Origin: Mycobacterium gordonae
Lineage (GTDB): Bacteria; Actinomycetota; Actinomycetes; Mycobacteriales; Mycobacteriaceae
Assembly (NCBI RefSeq): GCF_001417955.2
Contig: NZ_LKTM01000338.1
Span: forward strand, 1-45,500
DNA: 45,500 bases
Reading direction: 5' to 3'
Shown in pieces: positions 9,004 through 17,074 of the stretch; positions within the stretch are counted from its first letter, which is position 1; each line of letters opens with the position of its first letter. Both the position numbers and the translations under genes were made by a program. The notes under the pieces are model-generated. The model made no database searches, had not been told where the DNA came from, and was given only the letters and a program-made list of their open reading frames with translations.

Positions 9004-10454
9004 CCGCCGAACAGTTGCCGCCGGAGCTGCAGCGCGTGCACATGGTCGGCATCGGTGGCGCCGGCATGTCAGGCATCGCACGCATCCTGCTGGACCGCGG
9101 CGGGATGGTGTCGGGATCCGACGCCAAGGAGTCGCGCGGCGTGCACGCCTTGAGGGCGCGCGGGGCGCTGATCCGCATCGGCCACGACGCGTCGTCGCTG
9201 GACCTGCTGCCCGGCGGGGTCACCGCCGTCATCACCACCCACGCCGCCATCCCCAAGACCAATCCGGAGCTCGTCGAGGCCCGGCGCCGGGGCATCCCGG
9301 TGGTGTTGCGGCCGGTGGTGCTGGCCAAGCTGATGGCCGGGCGCACCACCCTGATGGTCACCGGCACACACGGCAAGACGACCACGACGTCGATGCTGAT
9401 CGTCGCGCTGCAGCACTGCGGACGCGACCCGTCCTTCGCGGTCGGCGGCGAACTGGGTGAGGCCGGCACCAACGCCCACCACGGCAGCGGCGACCTCTTC
9501 GTCGCCGAAGCCGACGAGAGCGACGGCACGCTGCTCGAATACACGCCCAACGTCGCGGTCGTCACCAACATCGAGTCCGACCACCTGGATTTCTACGGCA
9601 GCACCGAGGCCTATGTCGGGGTGTTCGACTCCTTCGTCGAGCGGCTGGCGCCCGGCGGAGCGCTGGTGGCGTGCACCGACGACCCGGGTGCGGCCGCGCT
9701 GGCGCGGCGCACGGCCGAACTGGGCATCCGGGTGCTGCGCTACGGGTCGGGAGACGGGTCGCTCGCCGCCCGCTTGCTGTCCTGGGAGCAACACGGCACC
9801 GAGGCCGTCGCCCATATCCAGCTGGCGGGAGAGCCTCAGCAGCGGGTGATGCGGCTGTCGGTGCCGGGACGCCACATGGCGCTCAACGCGCTGGCCGCGC
9901 TGCTCGCGGCGGTCGAGATCGGCGCGCCCGTCGACGAGGTGCTCGACGGGCTGGCCGGCTTCGAAGGAGTGCGGCGACGCTTCGAACTGGTCGGCACCGC
10001 CAATGCGGTGCGGGTGTTCGACGACTACGCCCACCACCCGACCGAGATCGGCGCCACCCTGGCGGCCGTGCGTTCCGTCGTCCAGCAGAGCGGCAGCGGC
10101 CGTTCGCTGGTCGTCTTCCAGCCCCACTTGTATTCGCGCACAAAGGCATTCGCGCAGGAATTCGGGGCAGCGCTGGATGGCGCCGACGAAGTCTTCGTGC
10201 TCGACGTCTACGGCGCGCGCGAACAACCACTGGCCGGCATCAGCGGCGCCACGGTCGCCGAACATGTCAGCGTCCCGGTGCACTACCTCCCGGACTTCTC
10301 GGCGGTGGCCGAGGAGGTGGCCGCCGCCGCGGCACCCGGCGACGTCATCGTCACCATGGGCGCCGGTGACGTGACGCTGCTGGGACCCGAGATCGTCACC
10401 GCGCTGCGGCTGCGGGCCAATCGCAGCGCGCCCGGCCGCGGGGTGCCGCAGTGA
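9000..10454 (+). CDS. murC: UDP-N-acetylmuramate-L-alanine ligase MurC
   Basis: First of the amino acid-adding Mur ligases: it attaches L-alanine to UDP-MurNAc using ATP. The N-terminal Rossmann-like domain carries HMVGIGGAGMSG, the P-loop GTHGKTTTTS begins near residue 122, and the EADESDGT and FDDYAHHPTEI motifs are intact. The length of 484 residues is normal. The order murG-murC-ftsQ is the usual actinobacterial dcw order. Its GTG start overlaps murG and its stop overlaps ftsQ. Confidence 0.97.
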   Translation: MTAEQLPPELQRVHMVGIGGAGMSGIARILLDRGGMVSGSDAKESRGVHALRARGALIRIGHDASSLDLLPGGVTAVITTHAAIPKTNPELVEARRRGIPVVLRPVVLAKLMAGRTTLMVTGTHGKTTTTSMLIVALQHCGRDPSFAVGGELGEAGTNAHHGSGDLFVAEADESDGTLLEYTPNVAVVTNIESDHLDFYGSTEAYVGVFDSFVERLAPGGALVACTDDPGAAALARRTAELGIRVLRYGSGDGSLAARLLSWEQHGTEAVAHIQLAGEPQQRVMRLSVPGRHMALNALAALLAAVEIGAPVDEVLDGLAGFEGVRRRFELVGTANAVRVFDDYAHHPTEIGATLAAVRSVVQQSGSGRSLVVFQPHLYSRTKAFAQEFGAALDGADEVFVLDVYGAREQPLAGISGATVAEHVSVPVHYLPDFSAVAEEVAAAAAPGDVIVTMGAGDVTLLGPEIVTALRLRANRSAPGRGVPQ

Positions 10455-11392
10455 GCGAACCCGACGAAAGTCGGCCCGCCGACCTGGCGGGTGAAGGTCC
10501 CGACTCCGCCGACACCACGGTCACGGAACCGATCTCGACCGAAGAGCCGGCCCAGGAAGCCGAAGAAGAAGAGGACTTCGAGGGGCCCCGTCGGCGTGCC
10601 CGGCGGGAACGCGCCGAGCGCCGGGCCGCGCAGGCCCGGGCCACCGCGATCGAGGAGGCCCGCCGCGACGCCAAGCGGCGCGCCAAGGGGGCGGTGCTCC
10701 CCGAGCCCAAACCTGTTGCGCGCGGCGTCGTTCGGGGCTTGAAGATGCTCCTGGCGACGGTGCTGCTGGTGGTGGTGGGGGTCGGGCTCGGCCTGATCCT
10801 CTATTTCACCCCGGCGATGTCGGCCCGCAACATCGTGGTCACCGGCACCGGGGTCGTCACCCGGGAGGAGGTGCTCGACGCCGCGCAGGTGCGGGTCGGA
10901 ACGCCGCTGCTGCAGATCAACACCAACCAGGTCGCCGACCGGGTCGCCGCGATCCGGCGGGTGGCCAGCGCTCGGGTGCAGCGGCAGTACCCGTCGGCGC
11001 TGCGCATCACGATCGTCGAGCGGATCCCGGTGGTGGTGAAGGACTTTCCGGACGGGCCGCACCTGTTCGACCGCGACGGCGTCGACTTCGCGACCGACCC
11101 GCCGCCGCCCGCGGTGCCCTACATCGACGTGGACAACCCGGGTCCCACCGACCCCGCCACGCTGGCCGCGTTGAAGGTGCTGAGCACGCTGCGGCCCGAG
11201 GTCGCCGGGGAGGTGGGCCGGATCGCGGCGCCCTCGGTGTCGTCGATCACCCTGACGCTGACCGACGGCCGGGTGGTGATCTGGGGGACCACTGACCGGG
11301 CGGCGGAGAAGGCCGAGAAGCTGGCGGCACTGCTGACCCAGCCCGGCCGCACCTACGACGTGTCCAGCCCGGACCTGCCGACAGTCAAATAG
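10451..11392 (+). CDS. ftsQ: Cell division protein FtsQ
   Basis: Bitopic divisome protein that links early and late division proteins. The 313 residues comprise a long acidic then basic cytoplasmic region (about 1-97), one membrane helix around residues 99-121, a POTRA domain starting at ARNIVVTGTGVVTREEVL, and a periplasmic FtsQ domain ending in DLPTVK. The roughly 95-residue cytoplasmic tail is longer than in proteobacteria, as is usual in mycobacteria. It begins with a GTG overlapping the murC stop and is the last gene of the overlapping run; a 276-bp gap to ftsZ follows. Confidence 0.95.
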   Translation: MSEPDESRPADLAGEGPDSADTTVTEPISTEEPAQEAEEEEDFEGPRRRARRERAERRAAQARATAIEEARRDAKRRAKGAVLPEPKPVARGVVRGLKMLLATVLLVVVGVGLGLILYFTPAMSARNIVVTGTGVVTREEVLDAAQVRVGTPLLQINTNQVADRVAAIRRVASARVQRQYPSALRITIVERIPVVVKDFPDGPHLFDRDGVDFATDPPPPAVPYIDVDNPGPTDPATLAALKVLSTLRPEVAGEVGRIAAPSVSSITLTLTDGRVVIWGTTDRAAEKAEKLAALLTQPGRTYDVSSPDLPTVK

Positions 11393-11411
11393 CTGGCCTG
11401 ACGCCCTATCC

Positions 11412-11471
11412 CGCCGACCGTGAAGCTGGCCTCACATTCGACGGCGACCGTGAAGCCAGCGTCACACTCGG
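11412..11471 (+). repeat. Two tandem 30-bp imperfect repeats between ftsQ and ftsZ
   Basis: Two adjacent units, 11412-11441 and 11442-11471, share 24 of 30 bases by my alignment. Both contain CGACCGTGAAGC followed by a TCAC sequence. A shorter relative, AGCTGGCCTGAC, overlaps the ftsQ stop codon near 11391. Each unit carries an imperfect palindrome of the form GTGAAGC-N4-6-TCAC. Similar GTGAAGC-type short repeats occur between genes in other mycobacteria as I remember. Whether they act as binding sites or are a dispersed element cannot be decided here. Confidence 0.6.
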
Positions 11472-11558
11472 CGAAAGAGAAAAATGCGTGCCGCGCGTCG
11501 GCGCGCCTGCACGGCTAGTGCCCGTCGTACCCATACGGTTCTGGTTACGCGGAACTAC

Positions 11559-11668
11559 TTGACATAACTCTAACTCTATGGTTGAGGTTGAGGGTTTTGC
11601 AAGGAGACACACCGCAGGCATACCCACGCATTACCGGGGAACTGAAAGCCCATCAGGGAGGAAGACGA
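11559..11668 (+). promoter_or_regulatory. ftsZ leader with candidate promoter and strong ribosome binding site
   Basis: TTGACA at 11559-11564 is a good -35 sequence, but the best mycobacterial -10 (TANNNT), TATGGT at 11577-11582, lies only 12 bp away, so the two may belong to different promoters. A direct repeat of TAACTC lies between them. The Shine-Dalgarno GGGAGG at 11656-11661 is 7 bases before ATG 11669. Expression of ftsZ separate from the mur operon is expected in mycobacteria; the exact start site is inference. Confidence 0.35.
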
Positions 11669-12811
11669 ATGATGACCCCCCCACACAACTACCTGGCCGT
11701 CATCAAGGTCGTGGGCATCGGTGGTGGCGGCGTCAACGCCGTCAACCGAATGATCGAGCAAGGCCTCAAAGGTGTGGAGTTCATCGCCATCAACACCGAC
11801 GCGCAGGCGTTGCTGATGAGCGATGCCGACGTCAAGCTCGACGTCGGCCGCGACTCGACCCGGGGCCTGGGCGCCGGTGCCGACCCGGAGGTCGGCAAGA
11901 AGGCCGCCGAAGACGCCAAGGAGGAGATCGAGGAACTGCTGCGCGGCGCCGACATGGTGTTCGTCACCGCCGGGGAGGGCGGTGGCACCGGTACCGGTGG
12001 CGCGCCCGTCGTCGCCAGCATCGCCCGCAAGCTCGGCGCGCTGACCGTCGGCGTCGTCACGCGGCCCTTCTCGTTCGAGGGCAAACGGCGCAGCAACCAG
12101 GCCGAAAACGGCATCGGACAGCTGCGGGAGAGCTGCGACACCTTGATCGTGATTCCCAACGACCGCCTGCTGCAGATGGGCGACGCGGCGGTGTCGCTGA
12201 TGGACGCCTTCCGCAGCGCCGACGAGGTGCTGCTCAACGGTGTCCAGGGCATCACCGACCTGATCACTACACCGGGCCTGATCAACGTCGACTTCGCCGA
12301 CGTCAAGGGCATCATGTCCGGCGCCGGCACCGCCCTGATGGGCATCGGCTCGGCCCGCGGCGAGGGACGCTCGCTCAAGGCCGCGGAGATCGCGATCAAC
12401 TCACCGCTGCTGGAAGCCTCGATGGAAGGCGCCCAGGGCGTGCTGATGTCGATCGCCGGGGGCAGCGACCTTGGCCTGTTCGAGATCAACGAGGCCGCCT
12501 CGCTCGTGCAGGACGCCGCCCACCAGGACGCCAACATCATCTTCGGCACCGTGATCGACGACTCGCTCGGCGACGAGGTGCGCGTCACCGTGATCGCGGC
12601 CGGCTTCGACGCCGGCCCCGGCCGCAAAGCCGTCAGCAGCAACGAAGCCGGTGGCGCCCACCGCATCGAGACAGCCAAGGCGGGCAAGCTCACCTCGACG
12701 CTGTTCGAACCGGTCGACGCGGTCAGTGTCCCGCTGCACACCAACGGGGCGACCCTGAGCATCGGTGGTGACGACGACGACGTCGATGTGCCGCCCTTCA
12801 TGCGCCGCTGA
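11669..12811 (+). CDS. ftsZ: Cell division GTPase FtsZ
   Basis: Bacterial tubulin that forms the Z-ring. The 380-residue product contains the N-terminal GGGVNAVNRM nucleotide loop, the tubulin signature GGGTGTGG near residue 107, the T7-loop catalytic region NVDFADVKGIM, and a short linker ending in the conserved C-terminal peptide DDDDVDVPPFMRR. That peptide binds SepF and FtsW in mycobacteria. Two ATG codons stand in tandem at 11669 and 11672; ribosome binding site spacing favours the first, while the M. tuberculosis protein begins at the equivalent of the second. The core appears nearly identical to M. tuberculosis FtsZ from memory. Confidence 0.98.
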   Translation: MMTPPHNYLAVIKVVGIGGGGVNAVNRMIEQGLKGVEFIAINTDAQALLMSDADVKLDVGRDSTRGLGAGADPEVGKKAAEDAKEEIEELLRGADMVFVTAGEGGGTGTGGAPVVASIARKLGALTVGVVTRPFSFEGKRRSNQAENGIGQLRESCDTLIVIPNDRLLQMGDAAVSLMDAFRSADEVLLNGVQGITDLITTPGLINVDFADVKGIMSGAGTALMGIGSARGEGRSLKAAEIAINSPLLEASMEGAQGVLMSIAGGSDLGLFEINEAASLVQDAAHQDANIIFGTVIDDSLGDEVRVTVIAAGFDAGPGRKAVSSNEAGGAHRIETAKAGKLTSTLFEPVDAVSVPLHTNGATLSIGGDDDDVDVPPFMRR

Positions 12812-12911
12812 GGTCTCAGTTTGCTTGCCACTGCGCGACAAACCGGCCTCGAAACATGGTGGCCCGACGTCGATGCAGCCTGACAGGCGACAACATCCAG
12901 ATACTGGGGAC

Positions 12912-13628
12912 GTGAGCGTTCGGATCCGTCGGGTCACCACGACTCGGGCGGGCGGCGTTTCGAAACCGCCGTTCGACACTTTCAACCTCGGCGACCATGT
13001 CGGTGACGACCCGGTTGCCGTGCGGGCCAACCGGTCCCGGCTGGCCAAAGCCATCGGCCTACCCGGCGACCGGGTGTTGTGGATGAACCAGGTGCACGGC
13101 ACCCACGTCGAGACGGTGGCCGGTCCGCGGCGCGAAGCCCTCCATGACACCGACGGAATAGTCACGGCGACAACAGGATTGGCGTTGGCCGTGGTGACGG
13201 CGGATTGTGTGCCGGTGTTGCTCGCCGACGCGCGGGCCGGTGTCGTCGGCGCGGTGCACGCCGGCCGCGTCGGCGCGCAGCACGGCGTGGTGCTCCGCAC
13301 GGTGGAGGCGATGCTGGAGTTGGGGGCGCAGATCGGCGATATCTCGGCGCTGCTGGGCCCCGCGGTCAGCGGTCGCAACTACGAGGTGCCCGAGGCGATG
13401 GCCGCCGAGGTCGAAGCCGTGTTACCCGGCAGCCGCACCACCACCCCCGCGGGTACCGCGGGCCTGGATCTGCGAGTCGGCATTGCCGGCCAGCTCCGTC
13501 GGCTGGGGGTGACCTCCATCGAGGTCGACCCGCGCTGCACCGCGGCCGACCCCGCCCTGTTCAGTCATCGGCGCGACGCGCCGACGGGTCGACTGGCGTC
13601 CCTGGTGTGGATGGAAGCACCGCGATGA
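12912..13628 (+). CDS. pgeF: Peptidoglycan editing factor PgeF (YfiH family)
   Basis: Member of the multicopper polyphenol oxidoreductase (laccase-like) family. Homologues remove wrongly incorporated L-Ser from UDP-MurNAc, preserving precursor quality, which suits its place beside mur and fts genes. The 238-residue product has the family metal and catalytic motifs in VVTADCVPVL and AVHAGRVGAQ, and ends in FSHRRDAPTGR. The GTG at 12912 begins the conserved SVRIRRVTTTRAGG core; an in-frame ATG at 12873 would add 13 residues. It lies about 100 bp after ftsZ and overlaps the next gene by 4 bp. Confidence 0.9.
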   Translation: MSVRIRRVTTTRAGGVSKPPFDTFNLGDHVGDDPVAVRANRSRLAKAIGLPGDRVLWMNQVHGTHVETVAGPRREALHDTDGIVTATTGLALAVVTADCVPVLLADARAGVVGAVHAGRVGAQHGVVLRTVEAMLELGAQIGDISALLGPAVSGRNYEVPEAMAAEVEAVLPGSRTTTPAGTAGLDLRVGIAGQLRRLGVTSIEVDPRCTAADPALFSHRRDAPTGRLASLVWMEAPR

Positions 13629-14395
13629 CCGACACGGATGCCGCCCAGGGCGAGCGCCAGTCGGAATTGACCCGCGCGTTGGCGTCGGTGCGCTCCCGGC
13701 TGGCGGCGGCCGCGGAGGCGGCCGGGCGCAACGTCGGTGAGATCGAACTGCTCCCGATCACCAAATTCTTCCCGGCCTCCGACGTGGCGATTCTGGCCCG
13801 ACTCGGAGTGCGGGCCGTGGGCGAGTCGCGGGAGCAGGAGGCGTCGGCGAAGGTGGCCGAGGTGGCGCGGTTGCTGGGCGCATCAGGGGAATCCCGGCAG
13901 ATGCAGTGGCACATGGTGGGCCAGATCCAACGCAAGAAGGCCAAGGCATTGGCGCGCTGGGCGCACACCGCCCACTCGGTGGACAGCGGTCAGCTGGTGA
14001 CCGCGCTGGAGCGGGCGGTGGCCGGCGCCCTGGCCGAACAGCGCCGCAGCACGCCGCTGCGGGTCTACGTTCAGGTCAGTCTGGACGGCGACGTGTCGCG
14101 CGGCGGGGTCGATATCGCCGAGTCCGGCGCGCTGGATCGGATCTGCGAACAGGTGGAGGGCGCCGACAGTCTCGAATTGGTCGGTTTGATGGGTGTTCCG
14201 CCGCTGGACTGGGACCCCGAACAGGCCTTTGACCGGCTGCAATCCGAGCACTGCCGGGTGCGCCAGGCGTTCCCCAATGCGACGGGGTTATCGGCCGGCA
14301 TGTCGGGCGACCTCGAGATTGCCGTCAAACATGGATCGACGTGTGTGCGTGTCGGTACCGCGCTTCTGGGTGAACGGCGGTTACGGTCACCGTGA
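13625..14395 (+). CDS. yggS: YggS-family pyridoxal phosphate homeostasis protein
   Basis: Single-domain, alanine racemase-fold PLP-binding protein of about 256 residues, without known catalytic activity. Homologues balance PLP and amino acid pools. The PLP lysine lies in LPITKFF near residue 44, and the phosphate-binding end shows GMSGDLEIAVKHGSTCVRVGT. The usual HMVGQIQRKK motif (HfiG-Q-l-Q-rnK type) is clear. It overlaps pgeF by ATGA and is followed by sepF, the standard actinobacterial order ftsZ-pgeF-yggS-sepF. Confidence 0.93.
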   Translation: MTDTDAAQGERQSELTRALASVRSRLAAAAEAAGRNVGEIELLPITKFFPASDVAILARLGVRAVGESREQEASAKVAEVARLLGASGESRQMQWHMVGQIQRKKAKALARWAHTAHSVDSGQLVTALERAVAGALAEQRRSTPLRVYVQVSLDGDVSRGGVDIAESGALDRICEQVEGADSLELVGLMGVPPLDWDPEQAFDRLQSEHCRVRQAFPNATGLSAGMSGDLEIAVKHGSTCVRVGTALLGERRLRSP

Positions 14396-14459
14396 ATAGT
14401 CACTCGAGTCACACCTTCATCACAAACAACAAATATCCCAGGCTAGAAGGGGTCGCACG

Positions 14460-15128
14460 ATGAGCACTCTCCACAAGGTCAAGGCCTACTTCGGTATGGC
14501 TCCGATGGAGGATTACGACGACGAGTATTACGACGACCGCACGCCGTCCCGGGGTTATTCGCGGCCCCGATTCGACGACGAATACGGCCGTTACGAAGGG
14601 CGCGATCGCGAATACGACGAGCCGCGCCGGGACCCGCGGGGCGACCTGCGTCCCGAGATGCCCGCCGACTATCCGCCGCCGAGCAGCTACCGCGGCGGCT
14701 ACCCCGAGGAGCCGCGCTTCCAGCCGCGCGAGTTCGACCGGCCGGACATGGCCCGGCCGCGTCTGGGCTCGTGGCTGCGCGGCTCCACCCGTGGCGCTCT
14801 GGCGATGGACCCGCGCCGCATGGCGATGATGTTCGAGGACGGCCACCCGCTGTCGAAGATCACCACGCTGCGGCCCAAGGACTACAGCGAGGCACGCACC
14901 ATCGGCGAGCGGTTCCGCGACGGCACCCCGGTCATCATGGACCTGGTGTCGATGGACAACGCCGACGCCAAGCGACTGGTCGACTTCGCCGCCGGCCTGG
15001 CCTTCGCGTTGCGCGGGTCGTTCGACAAGGTGGCGACCAAGGTGTTCCTGCTGTCGCCCGCCGACGTCGACGTCTCCCCGGAGGAGCGTCGCCGCATCGC
15101 CGAAACCGGTTTCTACGCTTACCAATAG
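14460..15128 (+). CDS. sepF: Cell division protein SepF
   Basis: FtsZ membrane anchor that replaces FtsA in actinobacteria. The 222-residue protein begins with an amphipathic helix (MSTLHKVKAYFG) for membrane contact. A disordered acidic region rich in Asp, Tyr, Arg and Pro follows (about 15-105), then the C-terminal SepF (DUF552) domain from KITTLRPKDYSEA to about residue 210. GAAGGGG lies just upstream of the ATG. The 64-bp leader after yggS may contain its own promoter. Confidence 0.95.
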   Translation: MSTLHKVKAYFGMAPMEDYDDEYYDDRTPSRGYSRPRFDDEYGRYEGRDREYDEPRRDPRGDLRPEMPADYPPPSSYRGGYPEEPRFQPREFDRPDMARPRLGSWLRGSTRGALAMDPRRMAMMFEDGHPLSKITTLRPKDYSEARTIGERFRDGTPVIMDLVSMDNADAKRLVDFAAGLAFALRGSFDKVATKVFLLSPADVDVSPEERRRIAETGFYAYQ

Positions 15129-15145
15129 GCGAAATCTCCGCTGCA

Positions 15146-15180
15146 CAGCCCGGTAGGTCACAGGGTGGCCGACCGGGCTG
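15146..15180 (+). terminator. Strong stem-loop after sepF
   Basis: CAGCCCGGT at 15146-15154 pairs with ACCGGGCTG at 15172-15180. After one A/G mismatch, GGTCAC pairs with GTGGCC around an AGG loop, giving about 15 pairs in all. It begins 18 bases after the sepF stop. No T-run follows, as is common for proposed mycobacterial terminators, so termination rather than RNA processing is inference. Confidence 0.5.
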
Positions 15181-15297
15181 AGCGCATGTCGGCCGTCCCT
15201 CGCGACAGGTATGCCGCGCTCGGGTCGGTAGGCTTGCTGGTGCCGCTGCGGCGGCGCGGACATTCCTCTCATCGTCATCGTTAAGGTCGGGCTCTCG

Positions 15298-15588
15298 TTG
15301 GTGCTGTTCTTTCAGATCCTTGGTTTTGCGCTCTTCACCTTCTGGCTGCTGCTCATCGCGCGGGTCGTCATCGAGTGGATCCGCTCGTTCAGCAGGGACT
15401 GGCGGCCGACGGGTGTGACCGTGGTGATCCTGGAGATCATCATGTCCGTCACCGATCCACCGGTGAAGTTGCTGCGCCGGCTCATCCCGCAGATCACCAT
15501 CGGCGCCGTCCGTTTGGACCTGTCCATCCTGGTGTTGTTGCTCGTGGCATTCATCGGGATGCAGTTGGCGTTCAGCGCTGCGGCGTAG
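15298..15588 (+). CDS. YggT-family membrane protein
   Basis: A 96-residue protein with two hydrophobic segments (about 4-24 and 72-94) flanking a conserved TDPPVKLLRRLIPQ loop, the hallmark of the YggT family. Its function is not firmly known; conservation between sepF and wag31 suggests a part in envelope or division processes. The frame starts with TTG at 15298, directly followed by GTG at 15301; either may be used, and TTG gives the 96-residue length of the M. tuberculosis homologue as I recall it. AAGGTCGGG upstream is a modest ribosome binding site. Confidence 0.9.
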   Translation: MVLFFQILGFALFTFWLLLIARVVIEWIRSFSRDWRPTGVTVVILEIIMSVTDPPVKLLRRLIPQITIGAVRLDLSILVLLLVAFIGMQLAFSAAA

Positions 15589-15772
15589 CGGCCGCTTGCC
15601 ACGGACTGAACGTAGCTAGGAGACGGTTCGGCCACGATTCGGCGACAAGTGTGATGCGCGCGATTTTTCTCATCTAAGAAATGTGATTTATTTGCCTTAG
15701 AGATTGAAATTGCTCCTTATTTATTAGTCCAATCGGCAACCGCCGAGTCTGGTGTGACAGGATGGGCGGCAG

Positions 15773-15846
15773 TTGCCAGACGGCTACCGCACCGTTTTAG
15801 ACTCTCCAGATCGCTTGACCGTCCAGGAACTTTGAGGGGACAAAGA
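15773..15846 (+). promoter_or_regulatory. Candidate wag31 promoter and ribosome binding site
   Basis: The 258-bp gap before wag31 is unusually A+T-rich around 15660-15730. TTGCCA (15773-15778) and TAGACT (15798-15803), 19 bp apart, resemble mycobacterial -35 and -10 sequences and would start transcription near 15810. GAGGGGA ends 7 bases before the ATG at 15847. I see no other gene or repeat in the gap. Confidence 0.4.
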
Positions 15847-16647
15847 ATGCCGCTTACACCTGCCGACGTCCACAATGTGGCGTTCAGTAAGCCGCCTATC
15901 GGCAAACGCGGGTACAACGAAGATGAGGTTGACGCCTTCCTCGACCTGGTGGAAAACGAGCTGACCCGGCTGATCGAGGAGAACTCCGATCTGCGTCAGC
16001 GCATCGCCGAGCTGGACCAGGAACTGGCCGCCGGCGGTGGTGGCGGTGCCGCCGCGCCTACCGTTGCTCAGCCCGTTCCGACCTTCGAGCCCGAGCCCGA
16101 GCCGGTCAAGCCGGCACCGGTGGCCGCTCCGGTCGCGGCGCCGTCGGCCAGCAACGAGGAACAGGCCATGAAGGCCGCTCGGGTGCTCAGCCTGGCCCAG
16201 GACACCGCTGACCGCCTGACCAGCACGGCCAAGGCGGAGTCGGACAAGATGCTGGCCGACGCGCGCGCCAACGCCGACCAGATTCTCAGCGAGGCCCGCC
16301 ACACCGCCGAGACCACGGTGTCGGAGGCTCGCCAGCGGGCCGATGCGATGCTCGCCGACGCCACGTCGCGGTCGGAGACGCAGCTGCGCCAGGCCCAGGA
16401 GAAGGCCGACGCCCTGCAGGCCGACGCCGAACGCAAGCACTCCGAGATCATGGGAACCATCAACCAGCAGCGCACGGTGCTGGAAGGCCGGCTCGAGCAG
16501 CTGCGGACATTCGAACGCGAGTACCGCACCCGGCTCAAGACCTACCTGGAATCCCAGCTCGAAGAGCTTGGCCAGCGCGGGTCCGCGGCTCCGGTCGACT
16601 CCAGCGCCGATTCGGGCGGATTCGACCAGTTCAATCGCGGCAACTGA
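15847..16647 (+). CDS. wag31: Polar growth and cell-shape protein Wag31 (DivIVA)
   Basis: Coiled-coil scaffold at the cell poles that recruits the elongation machinery. The 266-residue protein begins with the DivIVA membrane-binding domain (DVHNVAFSKPPIGKRGYNED and the following helix). An Ala/Gly/Pro-rich linker (about 61-100) contains Thr72, close to the position of the phosphorylated Thr73 of the M. tuberculosis protein. A long coiled coil of KAESDKMLADARAN-type repeats follows. It ends in GGFDQFNRGN. The ATG at 15847 has GAGGGGA just upstream. Confidence 0.97.
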   Translation: MPLTPADVHNVAFSKPPIGKRGYNEDEVDAFLDLVENELTRLIEENSDLRQRIAELDQELAAGGGGGAAAPTVAQPVPTFEPEPEPVKPAPVAAPVAAPSASNEEQAMKAARVLSLAQDTADRLTSTAKAESDKMLADARANADQILSEARHTAETTVSEARQRADAMLADATSRSETQLRQAQEKADALQADAERKHSEIMGTINQQRTVLEGRLEQLRTFEREYRTRLKTYLESQLEELGQRGSAAPVDSSADSGGFDQFNRGN

Positions 16648-16743
16648 CGCTCTGCGGGGGGACGGACACGCGCGGGCTGCCGCTTGGGCAGTGTCGACCC
16701 TGGTAGGTTGGGCAGTCGCACCGCGCCGGCCGGAGGATGACCA

Positions 16744-17067
16744 ATGTTGATCACTGCGCTCGTATTAGCCCTGATCGGGCTCGTCGCCCTGGTGTTCGCC
16801 GTGGTGACCAGCAATGAGCTGGTGGCGTGGGTGTGTATCGGCGCCAGCGTGCTGGGGGTCATCCTGCTCATCGTCGACGCAGTCCGGGAGCGCCAGCAGC
16901 GCGACGCGGCCCACGACGACCAGGACGCGAAGGACGAAGAGGAGGACGACGGCGAACCCCTCGACGCCGTCGACTACCCCGAAGAAGCTGACGAGCCGGC
17001 CGCGGAGGAGTCCGAGGCGGGGGAGCCCGCGGAGGAGCCGGCGGTCGACGAAAGCTCCAAGAAGTAG
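16744..17067 (+). CDS. Small membrane protein with acidic tail
   Basis: A 107-residue protein with two hydrophobic helices at the N-terminus (about 3-21 and 25-45) and a strongly acidic, Glu/Asp/Pro-rich cytoplasmic tail. It resembles the conserved mycobacterial membrane protein found next to wag31 in M. tuberculosis (Rv2144c, from memory). No function is established. GGAGGA lies a few bases before the ATG. Placement after wag31 suggests a link to polar growth, but this is only context. Confidence 0.85.
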   Translation: MLITALVLALIGLVALVFAVVTSNELVAWVCIGASVLGVILLIVDAVRERQQRDAAHDDQDAKDEEEDDGEPLDAVDYPEEADEPAAEESEAGEPAEEPAVDESSKK

Positions 17068-17074
17068 CGCGCTC

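Noticed and set aside
11578..12771. Long plus-strand frame overlapping ftsZ in another phase
   Set aside because: Arg-rich out-of-frame reading of ftsZ, with no recognisable domain.
12765..12911. N-terminal extension of pgeF overlapping ftsZ
   Set aside because: The extra residues are an out-of-phase reading of the ftsZ end; conserved sequence begins at GTG 12912.
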